From Bradyrhizobium tropiciagri (GTDB lineage: Bacteria; Pseudomonadota; Alphaproteobacteria; Rhizobiales; Xanthobacteraceae): 64,000 nt of DNA. The notes under the pieces are model-generated. The model was not told the origin of the DNA. It searched no databases and was given only the letters and a program-made list of their open reading frames with translations. Location of the stretch: the NCBI RefSeq assembly GCF_018130545.1, contig NZ_JAFCKF010000001.1, positions 62,001-126,000 on the forward strand, read 5' to 3'. Both the position numbers and the translations under genes were made by a program. Shown here piece by piece: positions 1-8,294 of the stretch. The number at the start of each line of letters is the position of its first letter. The first letter of the stretch is position 1.

Positions 1-247
1 TCCTGGCGTCGATCTTCGCCTCGATCGCGGGATCAAGCCGGGACGGCTCGACCTTCGGGGCTTCAACCTTCGACGCGTCGATCCTGGGCGCATCGATCCT
101 GGGCGCGTCGGCCTTCGGTGAGGTCTCTTCCTGCTCGGGCGCGAGCCGCGGAGCCTCGACACCGGCCACGGCCATCACGGGCTCGCTCTTCGCCGCCGTT
201 TCGGCGCCGGTTTGACCGCTGACCGGCTCGCTCTGCTGCTCACTCAC
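1..247 (-). CDS. Partial Pro/Ala/Glu-rich protein of unknown function (N-terminus only)
   Basis: The frame is open from a GTG at 247 to the window edge and reads VSEQQSEPVSGQTGAET at its start. A GGAG lies about 9 bases upstream of the GTG. The visible 82 residues have no hydrophobic segment and contain an imperfect repeat of the type APRIDAPRIDASKVEAPKVE, which suggests a disordered, low-complexity N-terminal region of a larger protein. It is divergent from the cyclic-nucleotide-binding gene at 458. I do not recognise the family, and the C-terminal domain that would identify it lies outside the window. Confidence 0.6.
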   Translation of the reverse strand, partial: MSEQQSEPVSGQTGAETAAKSEPVMAVAGVEAPRLAPEQEETSPKADAPRIDAPRIDASKVEAPKVEPSRLDPAIEAKIDAR

Positions 248-457
248 GTTCAAAGTCTCCAGACTGGGTTGAGAATTCGGTAACTTTTATTGCTTGCGAA
301 ATGGTTACCCCGCTCCGCCATTACCTAAATTTTAGGGAGTTTTCCGGGCCGGATTTGGGCGATGCGGCGCTGCGGCAATCTGCGTCAGCTCCGTTTGCGC
401 GCGGCGCTTTCCCGATTAACATACCGCCATCTTCCAGCCAGAAGGCAGGGGAGCGCC

Positions 458-832
458 ATGACGATCGAGAAATGCATCAATGAATTTGGTGTCGATGACG
501 TCATTTTTGAGGAAGGCTCGACCGGCCGCGAGCTGTTCGTCGTGCTCGACGGCCAGGTCGACATCGCCAAGATCGATGGCGGAAACAAGACGGTTATCGT
601 CAGCCTCGGCAAGGGCGAGTTCTTCGGCGAGATGGCCGTGATCGACGGCTCGGCGCGCTCGGCGACCGCGATCGCCTCCGCGCCTGCGACGCGGGTGATG
701 CGGATCAACCACGCCCGCTTCGTCTATCTGGTCAGCCAGCAGCCGGCCTTCGCGCTGATGGTGATGGATGCGCTCTCGAAACGCCTGCGTGCCTCCAACG
801 CCGTCACTTACCGAACCGCAGGCGCACCATGA
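458..832 (+). CDS. Small stand-alone cyclic nucleotide-binding (Crp-type) domain protein
   Basis: A 124-residue protein made almost entirely of one cyclic-nucleotide-binding beta-barrel. The phosphate-binding cassette reads FFGEMAVIDGSARSAT at about residues 55-70, with the conserved Glu (about 58) and Arg (about 67) that contact the cyclic nucleotide in this family. There is no DNA-binding helix-turn-helix, so it is probably a cNMP sensor or partner protein and not a Crp regulator. The ATG at 458 is chosen because GGGGAG sits 7 bases upstream; a longer in-frame start at 362 lacks this. It overlaps the next gene by ATGA, so the two are translationally coupled. Confidence 0.85.
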   Translation: MTIEKCINEFGVDDVIFEEGSTGRELFVVLDGQVDIAKIDGGNKTVIVSLGKGEFFGEMAVIDGSARSATAIASAPATRVMRINHARFVYLVSQQPAFALMVMDALSKRLRASNAVTYRTAGAP

Positions 833-1638
833 GCGACCGCAAGCCGAGCCCGTTCAAGACGCTGTTCGACGCCGACGTCGCGACACTGATCCAGGCCGCC
901 GACGACGTCTACCAGATCCGCTTCAAGAACCGTGCTGCGAACGCCTATCTGGTGCGCGGCAGCAAGCGAACCATCATGATCGACGTCGGACTGTCGAGCA
1001 ATTATGCGTCGCTGGTCGCCTGTCTCAACCATCTCGGGGTGACGCCCGAGATGATCGACATGGTGGTGCTGAGCCACGAGCATCTCGATCACATCGGCGC
1101 GGCCTATCATTTCCACGGCTCGGCCTATATCGCCGCGCACCGGCTCGCCGCCAACAAGATCATGCTCCGCGACGACTTCTCGATGCTGCGCAAGATGTTC
1201 AACGAACCGAACGTGCCGATCGACGTCGACATCTGGCTCGAGGAAGGCAATCTGATCGACCTCGGCAATTTCCGCCTCAACGTGATGTACACGCCGGGAC
1301 ATACCTCGGCCTGCATCTCGCTGTTCGACCAGGACAAGGGCCTGTTGTTCGCCGCCGACACGCTGATGCCCGGCGGCGTGATGGGCGGCGTGTTCGGCTC
1401 CGGCTCGATCGCCGACTACATCCAGTCGCTGGAGCGGATCAAGGGGCTCGATTCGAAGATCCTGCTGTCGGGCCATGGCCGGCTCTCCGACACGCCGCAG
1501 GACGACGTGAGGATCGCGCTGCAACGCTCGCATGCTTTGCTCGAGGACACCGCGCAGCTGTTCGATGCACTCGATGCGCGCTCCAATTTCGAGCCGATCA
1601 TGCAATCGGTGCGCGACCTCAACAAGCTCGACGATTGA
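829..1638 (+). CDS. Metallo-beta-lactamase-fold hydrolase
   Basis: A 269-residue MBL-fold enzyme. The zinc-binding motif HEHLDH lies at residues 83-88, followed by TPGHTSA near 151-157, an Asp in FAADTL near 175, and a final His in SGHGRLS, so a dinuclear metal site appears intact. No signal peptide is visible, so it should be cytosolic. Its start overlaps the stop of the cNMP-binding gene (ATGA), implying co-translation and perhaps control of the hydrolase by cNMP binding to the small partner; that is inference. Substrate is unknown; glyoxalase II-like thioester hydrolysis is one possibility. Confidence 0.88.
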   Translation: MSDRKPSPFKTLFDADVATLIQAADDVYQIRFKNRAANAYLVRGSKRTIMIDVGLSSNYASLVACLNHLGVTPEMIDMVVLSHEHLDHIGAAYHFHGSAYIAAHRLAANKIMLRDDFSMLRKMFNEPNVPIDVDIWLEEGNLIDLGNFRLNVMYTPGHTSACISLFDQDKGLLFAADTLMPGGVMGGVFGSGSIADYIQSLERIKGLDSKILLSGHGRLSDTPQDDVRIALQRSHALLEDTAQLFDALDARSNFEPIMQSVRDLNKLDD

Positions 1639-1763
1639 GCCTCGGCCCCAATCGAAGCCGCCCGTTGTGACTTGCCATGGCTTTGCACTAGGATCGGCTC
1701 GCAACGATAAGAATTATGGACGCGGCGATGCAAGCCGTTGCCGACAGCGGGGAGACGAAGCGA

Positions 1764-3077
1764 ATGCAGGCTGACACGATGGCGCAGATGCGCCGCCGGG
1801 TGGTGATCTCCTCCACGATCGGCAATGCGCTGGAATGGTTCGACTTCACGGTTTTCGGCCTGTTCGCCGGCATCCTGAGCAAGCTGTTCTTTCCCGCGGA
1901 CAATCCGCATTCCTCGCTGCTGCTGACCTTCGCGACATTCGGGATCGCCTTTGCAGCCCGGCCGCTGGGCGGCCTGGTGTTCGGGCTCTATTCCGACAAG
2001 CACGGCCGCAAGAAGGCGCTGGTCGTGATGATATCGCTGATGGCTGCCGGCACCGGCCTGCTCGGCCTCCTGCCGACCTATGGCGCGATCGGAATCGCGG
2101 CGCCGCTGTTGCTGCTGCTGGCACGGCTGATCCAGGGCTTTTCCGCCGGTGGCGAGTTCGGCAGCGCCAGCGCGATGCTGATCGAGTTCGCGCCGCCTGG
2201 CCGGCGCGGCTTCTACGGTTCGTTCCAGATGGTGTCGCAATCGCTGGCGTTCGGCCTCGGTGCCGCGATGGCGATCGGCCTCAATCTCGGCCTGTCGGCG
2301 GACGCCTTCGCGAGCTGGGGTTGGCGCGTGCCGTTCATCCTCGGCATTTTGATCGGGCCGACCGGATGGTACCTGCGCCAAAGGTGCGACGAGTCGCCCG
2401 AATTCAAGGCGTATCTCGCCGAGAAGGCCGCGACGGCGCAGCCGGGCAGGCAAACCACGCTCGGCCAGTTGTTCTCCGAACATCCGCGCGAGTTGATTGC
2501 CTCGTTCTGCCTGATCGCGGCCGGTACGGCGATCAACTATGTCAATGCGATCTTTCTGCCGACCTATGCTGTCGCCGAGCTGAAGCTGCCGATCCTGAAT
2601 GCGCAGCTCGGCCTGCTCGTCGTCAGTCTCGTCAATGCGGCGGTTGCGGTGGCCTGCGGCGCCCTCTCCGACCGGATCGGTCGCCGCGCGGTCCTGGTTC
2701 CGGCGCTGATCATCTACAGCTTGCTGTTCTATGTGATCTTGCAGCGGCTCGTCGCCGCGCCGACCACGGCGAACCTCTGGCAATTGCAGATCGTCGCGGT
2801 TCTGCTCGGTGTCCTGGCCGGACCGATGCCGGCCTTCATGACCGAGATATTTCCCGTCGGCGTGCGCTCGACCGGAGCATCGCTGATGTACAATCTCGCC
2901 GTGATGCTGTTCGGCGGGCTGGCACCGTTCATCAACACCTGGCTGGTCCAGGTCACGGGCGACAAGGCTGCTCCGGTCTACTATATCCTCTTCGCCGCAG
3001 CGGTGGGCCTCGTGGGTCTGTCGGTCTATCGCGGGCGACCGTCCGTGCCGGGAATAGCAACTCAACCGGCGCAATGA
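1764..3077 (+). CDS. MFS transporter of the metabolite:H+ symporter (MHS) type
   Basis: A 437-residue inner-membrane protein with about twelve hydrophobic segments. The N-terminus carries the GNALEWFDF motif typical of the MHS family (ProP, KgtP, CitA, ShiA relatives), and the loop between helices 2 and 3 reads SDKHGRKKAL, the classic MFS signature; the repeat copy is SDRIGRRAVL. Such proteins import organic acids, betaines or aromatic acids by proton symport; the substrate cannot be read here. The ATG at 1764 is preferred over one at 1716 because GGGGAG precedes it by about 9 bases. It stands alone, co-directional with its neighbours. Confidence 0.85.
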   Translation: MQADTMAQMRRRVVISSTIGNALEWFDFTVFGLFAGILSKLFFPADNPHSSLLLTFATFGIAFAARPLGGLVFGLYSDKHGRKKALVVMISLMAAGTGLLGLLPTYGAIGIAAPLLLLLARLIQGFSAGGEFGSASAMLIEFAPPGRRGFYGSFQMVSQSLAFGLGAAMAIGLNLGLSADAFASWGWRVPFILGILIGPTGWYLRQRCDESPEFKAYLAEKAATAQPGRQTTLGQLFSEHPRELIASFCLIAAGTAINYVNAIFLPTYAVAELKLPILNAQLGLLVVSLVNAAVAVACGALSDRIGRRAVLVPALIIYSLLFYVILQRLVAAPTTANLWQLQIVAVLLGVLAGPMPAFMTEIFPVGVRSTGASLMYNLAVMLFGGLAPFINTWLVQVTGDKAAPVYYILFAAAVGLVGLSVYRGRPSVPGIATQPAQ

Positions 3078-3233
3078 TCTCCGTCGGCAGGAGACCCATG
3101 CGGTCGGCGCGCAATCGGTACGACGACTGAAGCCCAGGCTTGCGCGACCGTGCATGCAACCCTGCATTTGACAAATCCGTGTGCGGCCTGTTCAACAACG
3201 GCAACAACACTGAAACAACAGGGAGCGAGGACC

Positions 3234-3848
3234 ATGAAGCTTTACGACTCGATCGGACCCAATCCGCGTATCGTGCGCATGTTCATGGCCGAGAAGGGCA
3301 TCGAGATCCCCAAGCAAACCGTCGACCTGCGCAAAGGCGAAAACCGCGAGACGGAACATCTGAAGCGCAACCCGCACGGCCAGATGCCGGCGCTCGAGCT
3401 CGACTGCGGCAACTACCTCTCCGAGATCACCGCGATCTGCGAATATCTCGAGGAGAAGCACCCCTCGCCCGCGATGATCGGCGCCACGCCGGAGGAACGC
3501 GCGGAATGCCGGATGTGGACGCGCCGCGTCGACCTCAACATCGCCGAACCGCTCGCCAATGGCTACCGCTTCGGCGAGGCACTGAAGTTCTTCGAGAAGC
3601 GCATTCCGGTGGCGCCGGAGGCCTCGCCGGGATTGAAGATGATCGCCGCCAACCGCATCAAATGGCTCAACGACCAGATGGCCGACGGCCGCGACTACAT
3701 CTGCGGCCAGCGTTTCACCCTCGCCGACATGCTGCTGTATTGCTGGATCGATTTCGGCAACCAGGTCGGCCAGCCGCTGGACCAGTCGAACGCCAACATC
3801 GTCGCCTGGTTCAACCGTGTGGCCGAGCGGCCGTCGGTGAAGGCGTAG
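3234..3848 (+). CDS. Glutathione S-transferase family protein
   Basis: A 204-residue cytosolic protein with the two-domain GST layout. The thioredoxin-like N-terminal domain starts MKLYDSIGPNPRIVRMF and contains the cis-proline region NPHGQMPALEL and the glutathione-contacting SEITAICEYLEE motif near residues 61-72; the helical C-terminal domain contains the FTLADMLLY N-capping motif near 162-170. The ATG at 3234 is the natural start, with GGGAG about 11 bases upstream. It is a single-gene unit followed by a possible stem-loop at 3872. Role is probably detoxification or aromatic/thioether metabolism; the exact class is not determined. Confidence 0.9.
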   Translation: MKLYDSIGPNPRIVRMFMAEKGIEIPKQTVDLRKGENRETEHLKRNPHGQMPALELDCGNYLSEITAICEYLEEKHPSPAMIGATPEERAECRMWTRRVDLNIAEPLANGYRFGEALKFFEKRIPVAPEASPGLKMIAANRIKWLNDQMADGRDYICGQRFTLADMLLYCWIDFGNQVGQPLDQSNANIVAWFNRVAERPSVKA

Positions 3849-3871
3849 GTCAAGCCTCACCCCTCCCTGGG

Positions 3872-4030
3872 GGCAGGCCTATCGCATATAGCCTGCCTCC
3901 GCAGGGGCGCCCTGCCAAAACATCGAAAACAACCCCATGCAAAGTAGCCGGCGGCGTGTCGGCATTCGTCACGGGCTGCTTGACATGTCGGGCAACTCAG
4001 CCGCATAATTCTATTATTCGGAAATTATGC
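3872..4030. repeat. Intergenic element with two inverted repeats and a sigma70-like sequence
   Basis: Downstream of the GST gene, GGCAGGC (3872-3878) is complementary to GCCTGCC (3891-3897) and may end its transcript. Farther on GCATAATT (4003-4010) pairs with AATTATGC (4023-4030). Between them TTGACA (3980-3985) and CATAAT (4004-4009) are 18 bases apart, a fair sigma70-type promoter on the + strand, though no + strand gene follows. The composition is less GC-rich than its surroundings. It may be a copy of a dispersed intergenic repeat; this needs a genome self-comparison. Confidence 0.4.
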
Positions 4031-4076
4031 AGGCGTGGTCGGCTCAAGAGACCTTCAGCCCATCCGCTATCGCGCC

Positions 4077-4574
4077 CTAAATCACGACCGGCTTGTCGGG
4101 CAGCTCGTTCGGGTCACCCTCTGCGTGCGGGAAATACTCCGCCAGCTCCCGCGACACCGCAGCGATGCCGTTGATCACGCCCTGCTCGAACCGACCGGCC
4201 CGGAAATCCGTTTCCATCGCGCGGCAGATCGCTTCCCAGCCGGCTCGGCCAACCCTGGCGTCGATGCCTCGGTCGGCGACAATCTCGACGTCACGGTCGG
4301 CGAGCAACAGATAGATCAGCACGCCATTGTTGTGATGGGTGTCCCAGATCCGCAAATGCGAGAACACGTCGAGCGCCCGCTCGCGCGCCGGCTGGTTGCG
4401 GAACAGCGGCACGCCGTCGAGCGCGCCCTCGACGACGAAACGGATCTGACCGGAATGCGTTGCCTCGCCGGCCTTGATCGCCTGCTCGATGGCATCGAGC
4501 ACGCGTGGCGGAAACTCGCGCCGCACGCGCCAGCGATGTTCGAGCAGATGCTTGCCGATGCGCTTGATGCTCAT
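4077..4574 (-). CDS. TPM-domain protein, third gene of the lemA cluster
   Basis: A 165-residue protein starting MSIKRIGKHLLEHRW. It contains a TPM (YgcG/Psb32-type) fold without signal peptide or Gly-rich tail: the segment IEQAIKAGEATHSGQIRFVVE followed by LRIWDTHHNNGVLIYLLLADRDVEIVADRGI matches the family core. The ATG at 4574 follows the stop of the preceding TPM gene by 4 bases, so the two are coupled; an upstream extension through the Ala-rich stretch would only read the neighbour's Gly-rich tail in another frame. Family members are linked to membrane or photosystem maintenance in other organisms; the function here is unknown. Confidence 0.8.
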   Translation of the reverse strand: MSIKRIGKHLLEHRWRVRREFPPRVLDAIEQAIKAGEATHSGQIRFVVEGALDGVPLFRNQPARERALDVFSHLRIWDTHHNNGVLIYLLLADRDVEIVADRGIDARVGRAGWEAICRAMETDFRAGRFEQGVINGIAAVSRELAEYFPHAEGDPNELPDKPVVI

Positions 4575-4578
4575 GTGC

Positions 4579-5475
4579 CTACCAGCTCCCCGAGGCGCCG
4601 CCGCCGCCGAAGCTGCCGCCCCCGCCGCTGAAGCCGCCGCCATCGCTCGAGCTCGAGCCGCTGCTCCAGCCCCCGCCGCCGGACCAGCCCCCGGAATAAC
4701 CGCCGCCGCGCCGGTACGGCCCCGAGCCGGCCGCGGGACCGCCGAAATTCAATCCGCCGAAGATCAGCGCCGCAACACCGGCGAACAGCCCGACCACCAG
4801 CGCGGTGGCGAGCGAGCCCGCCAACATCCAGGTGAAGGCGCCGACAATGCCGCCGGTCGCCGCCGAGCCCAACAGCCGTCCCAGCAGGCCGCGCAAGAAG
4901 CCCGCCACGATGATGACGCCAAAGATCACGACCGGATTGGCGAAATCGACCAGGTTCGGCGCCTGCCAATGCTCGGGCTCCGGCGCCGGCAATTGCTCGC
5001 CATTGATCAGCCGGATCATCCGGTCGACGCCCGCTGAAATGCCGCCGGCGAAATCGCCGGCCTTGAACTTCGGCGTGATGTCCTCGTCGATGATGCGGTG
5101 GGTGATAACGTCGCTCAGCACGCCTTCGAGGCCGTAGCCGACCTCGATGCGCAAATGCCGGTCGTTCTTGGCGACCACCAGCAGCGCGCCGTCGTCGACC
5201 TTCTTGCGTCCGATCTTCCAGGCCTCGGCGACGCGGATCGAGAACTGCTCGATCGTCTCCTCGCCCGTGGTCGGCACGATCAGGACCGCGATCTGGCTGC
5301 CCTTGCGGGTCTCCAGATCCTTCAGCCTGTCGGTCAGCGATGCAACGTCACCCGACGACAGCGTCCCGGTCTGATCGACGACGCGGCCGGTGAGCTGAGG
5401 CACCGCGACCTCGGCCCACGCCGGGCAGATGAAGCCCAGCAGGAAGGCGAGCAGGATGACGCGTGCGGCGGTCAT
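4579..5475 (-). CDS. YgcG-like secreted TPM-domain membrane protein
   Basis: A 298-residue protein. An N-terminal signal peptide (VILLAFLLGFICPAWA, residues about 6-21) is followed by a periplasmic TPM domain with QTGTLSSGDVASL and the core VVAKNDRHLRIEVGYGLEG near residues 100-120. One or two membrane segments follow (VVIFGVIIVAGFL and AGSLATALVVGLFAGVAAL), then a Gly/Ser/Trp-rich tail of about 50 residues (GGGWSSGSSSSDGGGFSG). This layout is standard for the YgcG family, usually encoded with LemA. It sits 20 bases after lemA and 4 bases before the second TPM gene, so the three form one operon. Confidence 0.88.
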   Translation of the reverse strand: MTAARVILLAFLLGFICPAWAEVAVPQLTGRVVDQTGTLSSGDVASLTDRLKDLETRKGSQIAVLIVPTTGEETIEQFSIRVAEAWKIGRKKVDDGALLVVAKNDRHLRIEVGYGLEGVLSDVITHRIIDEDITPKFKAGDFAGGISAGVDRMIRLINGEQLPAPEPEHWQAPNLVDFANPVVIFGVIIVAGFLRGLLGRLLGSAATGGIVGAFTWMLAGSLATALVVGLFAGVAALIFGGLNFGGPAAGSGPYRRGGGYSGGWSGGGGWSSGSSSSDGGGFSGGGGSFGGGGASGSW

Positions 5476-5495
5476 CGCGATCGGCGCAGCCGTCG

Positions 5496-6116
5496 TTACT
5501 TCGACGGCGCGGGGGATGGCGACGGGGCCGGATTGAAATCGACCTTCGGCGCGGTCGAGATCTCCTTCTCATTGTCGACCGTGAAGTTGGGCTTCTCCTT
5601 GTAGCCGAACACCATCGCCGTCAGATTGTTCGGGAAGGTGCGGATGCCGACGTTATAGTCCTGCACCGACTTGATGTAGCGGTTGCGCGCCACCGTGATG
5701 CGGTTCTCGGTGCCTTCGAGCTGGGCCATCAGGTCGCGGAACAGCGCATCCGATTTCAGCTGCGGATAATTTTCGGTGACGACCAGGAGCCGCGACAGCG
5801 CGCTGGTCAATTCACCCTGCGCCTGCGTGAACTTCTGGAATGCTGCGGGATCGTTGAGCACCTCGGGCGTCGCCTGGATGCTGCCGACCTTGGCACGCGC
5901 ATTGGTGACGCCGAGCAGCACGTCCTTCTCCTGCTGCGCAAAACCCTTCACCGAGTTGACCAGATTCGGCACCAGATCGGCGCGCCGCTGGTACTGGTTC
6001 ACCACCTCCGACCAGCTCGACTTGACCGTCTCGTCATTGGTCTGGATCGCGTTGTAGCCGCAGTTGGTCAGGCTCAAGGTCGCCAGCGCTGCCAGCACGG
6101 TCCAAAGCTTACGCAT
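5496..6116 (-). CDS. lemA: LemA family membrane protein
   Basis: A 206-residue protein with the LemA helical-bundle sequence: NCGYNAIQTNDETVKSSWSE near the start, then YQRRADLVPNLVNSVKGFA and a C-terminal YNVGIRTFPNNLTAMVFGY, all hallmarks of the family. The N-terminus MRKLWTVLAALATLSLTNCG ends in LTNC, which fits a lipobox, so it may be a lipoprotein anchored at Cys19; otherwise it is an N-terminally anchored membrane protein. The ATG at 6116 has GGGAGG about 9 bases upstream. First gene of the lemA-ygcG-TPM operon. Confidence 0.92.
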   Translation of the reverse strand: MRKLWTVLAALATLSLTNCGYNAIQTNDETVKSSWSEVVNQYQRRADLVPNLVNSVKGFAQQEKDVLLGVTNARAKVGSIQATPEVLNDPAAFQKFTQAQGELTSALSRLLVVTENYPQLKSDALFRDLMAQLEGTENRITVARNRYIKSVQDYNVGIRTFPNNLTAMVFGYKEKPNFTVDNEKEISTAPKVDFNPAPSPSPAPSK

Positions 6117-6273
6117 GAAGATGGTCCTCCCAGTGGAATCTGTATCAGGTTAACAGATTTTCGCCCGATAATCCCGCACGGCGGATTTCGCGCGCGCTTT
6201 TGCAGGCGTTGGCCCTTGCCACTCCCTCCCCGCGCCGTTCATCATGGCGAAAAAATCGATCCTGGGAGGATCC

Positions 6274-7128
6274 ATGGTGTCTGAACAATTCGAGACGATT
6301 GTTGTCGAGCGGCCCGAACCGGCGATCGCGCGGATCGTGATGAACCGCCCCGAGGCCCGCAACGCTCAGAACCTGCAAATGACCTACGACCTCAACACCG
6401 CCTTCGACCAGGCGGTGCAGGACGACGCGATCAAGGTCATCATCCTCGCCGGCAACGGCCCGCATTTCTCGGCCGGCCACGATCTCAGGCCAGGGGCCAA
6501 GAACCAGGCCGGCGTCGATTTCCCGCCAGTCGGAAATTGGGGTGGCTTCAACGAGCCCAATGCCCATGGCCGCTTCGCGCGCGAGCAGGAGATCTATCTG
6601 CAGATCACGCGGCGCTGGCGCAATCTCGCCAAGCCGACGATCGCCGAGGTGCACGGCAAGTGCATCGCGGGCGGGCTGATGCTGGCCTGGGCCTGCGACC
6701 TGATCGTCGCGAGCAGTGATGCCGAGTTCTGCGATCCCGTGGTGACGATGGGTGTCTGCGGCGTCGAATGGTTCGTGCATCCCTGGGAGCTCGGCGCACG
6801 CAAGGCCAAGGAGATGCTGTTCACCGCCGACGTCTGGAGCGCCGACGAGGCGCATCGCCTCGGCATGGTCAATCATGTGGTGCCGCGCGGTGATCTCTCC
6901 TCGTTCACCCTGGCGCTGGCACGACGGATCGCGGCAAAACCCGCCTTCGCGCTGAAGCTGTCCAAGGAAGCAGTGAACCGCTCGGTCGATATCATGGGCC
7001 AGCCGGCCGCGATCGATCAGGCCTTCGCGCTGCATCAGCTCTGCCATGCCCACAATCTTCAGGAATTCGGAATGGTGGTGGACCCGGCCGGTCTGCATCC
7101 CTCCGTCAAGAAAACCGCCAACGTGTAG
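6274..7128 (+). CDS. Enoyl-CoA hydratase/crotonase superfamily protein lacking canonical glutamates
   Basis: A 284-residue crotonase-fold protein. The oxyanion-hole regions are recognisable (FSAGHDL near residues 67-73; GKCIAGGLML near 128-137), so it should bind an acyl-CoA thioester. Aligned by eye to rat mitochondrial enoyl-CoA hydratase, the two catalytic glutamates (E144 and E164) fall on Met in AGGLMLAWACD and Val in CDPVVTMG. It may therefore not be a true hydratase. The ATG at 6274 follows GGGAGG by 5 bases. It is 8 bases upstream of two acyl-CoA dehydrogenase genes, forming one acyl-CoA operon. Confidence 0.85.
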   Translation: MVSEQFETIVVERPEPAIARIVMNRPEARNAQNLQMTYDLNTAFDQAVQDDAIKVIILAGNGPHFSAGHDLRPGAKNQAGVDFPPVGNWGGFNEPNAHGRFAREQEIYLQITRRWRNLAKPTIAEVHGKCIAGGLMLAWACDLIVASSDAEFCDPVVTMGVCGVEWFVHPWELGARKAKEMLFTADVWSADEAHRLGMVNHVVPRGDLSSFTLALARRIAAKPAFALKLSKEAVNRSVDIMGQPAAIDQAFALHQLCHAHNLQEFGMVVDPAGLHPSVKKTANV

Positions 7129-7136
7129 AAAGCCAG

Positions 7137-8282
7137 ATGGACCTCACCCTCAGCGACGAGCAGCGCCTGCTGCGCGAAAGTGCCGACCGCTTCGTGGCGG
7201 AGACGTTCACATCGGATCATCGCAAGAAGACGGCGAACGATCCGCTGGGCTATTCGTCCGCGATCTGGAAACAATTCGCCGAGCTCGGTTGGCTGGCGTT
7301 GCCGATCAGCGAAGCCCATGGCGGGCTCGGCGGTGGCGCGATCGAGGTCGGGCTGTTGATGGAGGCGTTCGGCCGCGGCCTGGTGTCGGAGCCGTTCCTC
7401 TCCACGGTCGTGATCGGCGCCGCGCTGGTCGCCGAATGCGGCACCGAAGCGCAGCAGCAGGCGATCCTGCCGAAGGTGGCCGAAGGCGCGCTCACGCTCG
7501 CTTTCGCGCATTCGGAGCGCGCCGCCCGCTTCGACTTGGCACATGTCGACACGACCGCCACGAAGACCGCCGACGGCTGGCGGCTGAGCGGCAGCAAGAT
7601 CGCGGTGCTCGACGGCGCAGCCGCCAACCAGATCATCGTCTCCGCCCGCATCGCCAACGCCAATGGCGCCTCAGGCAAGCTTGCCCTGTTCCTGGTGCCG
7701 GCGGGAACGTCTGGCCTCACGCTGCGCGACTACGCGCGACTCGGTGGTGGACGCGGCTGCAATCTCGATCTCAGGAATGTGCAATTGCCCGCTGACGCTT
7801 TGCTCGGCGACGGCCAGGATGCGCTGCCGGCGATCGAAACCGTGGTCGACCGCGCGATGGCCGCGCTCGGCGCCGAGGCGGTCGGCATCATGCAGACGCT
7901 GCTCGACACCACGCTCGAATACACCAAGATTCGAAAACAGTTCGGCAGGCCGCTGTCGGCCAACCAGGTGATCCGCCATCGCCTCGCCGACGTCGCGATG
8001 CAGGTCGACGAGGCGCGCTCGATGGCGCTGCGCGCCGCGCTGATGGCCAATGCCGAGCCTGTCGCCCGCGGACGTGCCGCCTCCGGCGCCAAGGCGAAGA
8101 TCGGCAAGTGCGCGCGCTTTGTCGCCGAGCAGGCGGTGCAGCTGCATGGCGCCATGGGCGTCACCGAGGAGCTCGATATCGGCGCCTATTTCAAGCGGCT
8201 GCTCACCTTCGACACGCTGTTCGGCGGCAGCGCCCATCATTATCGCCGCCACGCCGCGCTAAGCGGCCGCGTCCACGCCTAA
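7137..8282 (+). CDS. Acyl-CoA dehydrogenase, PimD-like small subunit
   Basis: A 381-residue flavoprotein of the acyl-CoA dehydrogenase family: MDLTLSDEQRLLRESADRF at the N-terminus, IRKQFGRPLSANQVIRH in the C-terminal helical domain and the FAD-contacting QLHGAMGVTEELD near residues 337-349. The C-terminus reads FGGSAHHYRRHA in place of the usual E-G-T-x-E-I-Q motif. That pattern, with a second dehydrogenase directly downstream, matches the small subunit of heteromeric enzymes such as pimeloyl-CoA dehydrogenase (PimD). Starts 8 bases after the crotonase gene. Likely oxidises a dicarboxylic, branched or cyclic acyl-CoA; substrate inferred only by analogy. Confidence 0.85.
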   Translation: MDLTLSDEQRLLRESADRFVAETFTSDHRKKTANDPLGYSSAIWKQFAELGWLALPISEAHGGLGGGAIEVGLLMEAFGRGLVSEPFLSTVVIGAALVAECGTEAQQQAILPKVAEGALTLAFAHSERAARFDLAHVDTTATKTADGWRLSGSKIAVLDGAAANQIIVSARIANANGASGKLALFLVPAGTSGLTLRDYARLGGGRGCNLDLRNVQLPADALLGDGQDALPAIETVVDRAMAALGAEAVGIMQTLLDTTLEYTKIRKQFGRPLSANQVIRHRLADVAMQVDEARSMALRAALMANAEPVARGRAASGAKAKIGKCARFVAEQAVQLHGAMGVTEELDIGAYFKRLLTFDTLFGGSAHHYRRHAALSGRVHA

Positions 8283-8294
8283 CGGAGAGCGCAC

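Noticed and set aside
1416-3167. Open frame of about 580 codons on the minus strand across the MFS transporter
   Set aside because: The + strand product has transporter motifs and membrane helices; the minus product is Arg/Gln-rich without domains.
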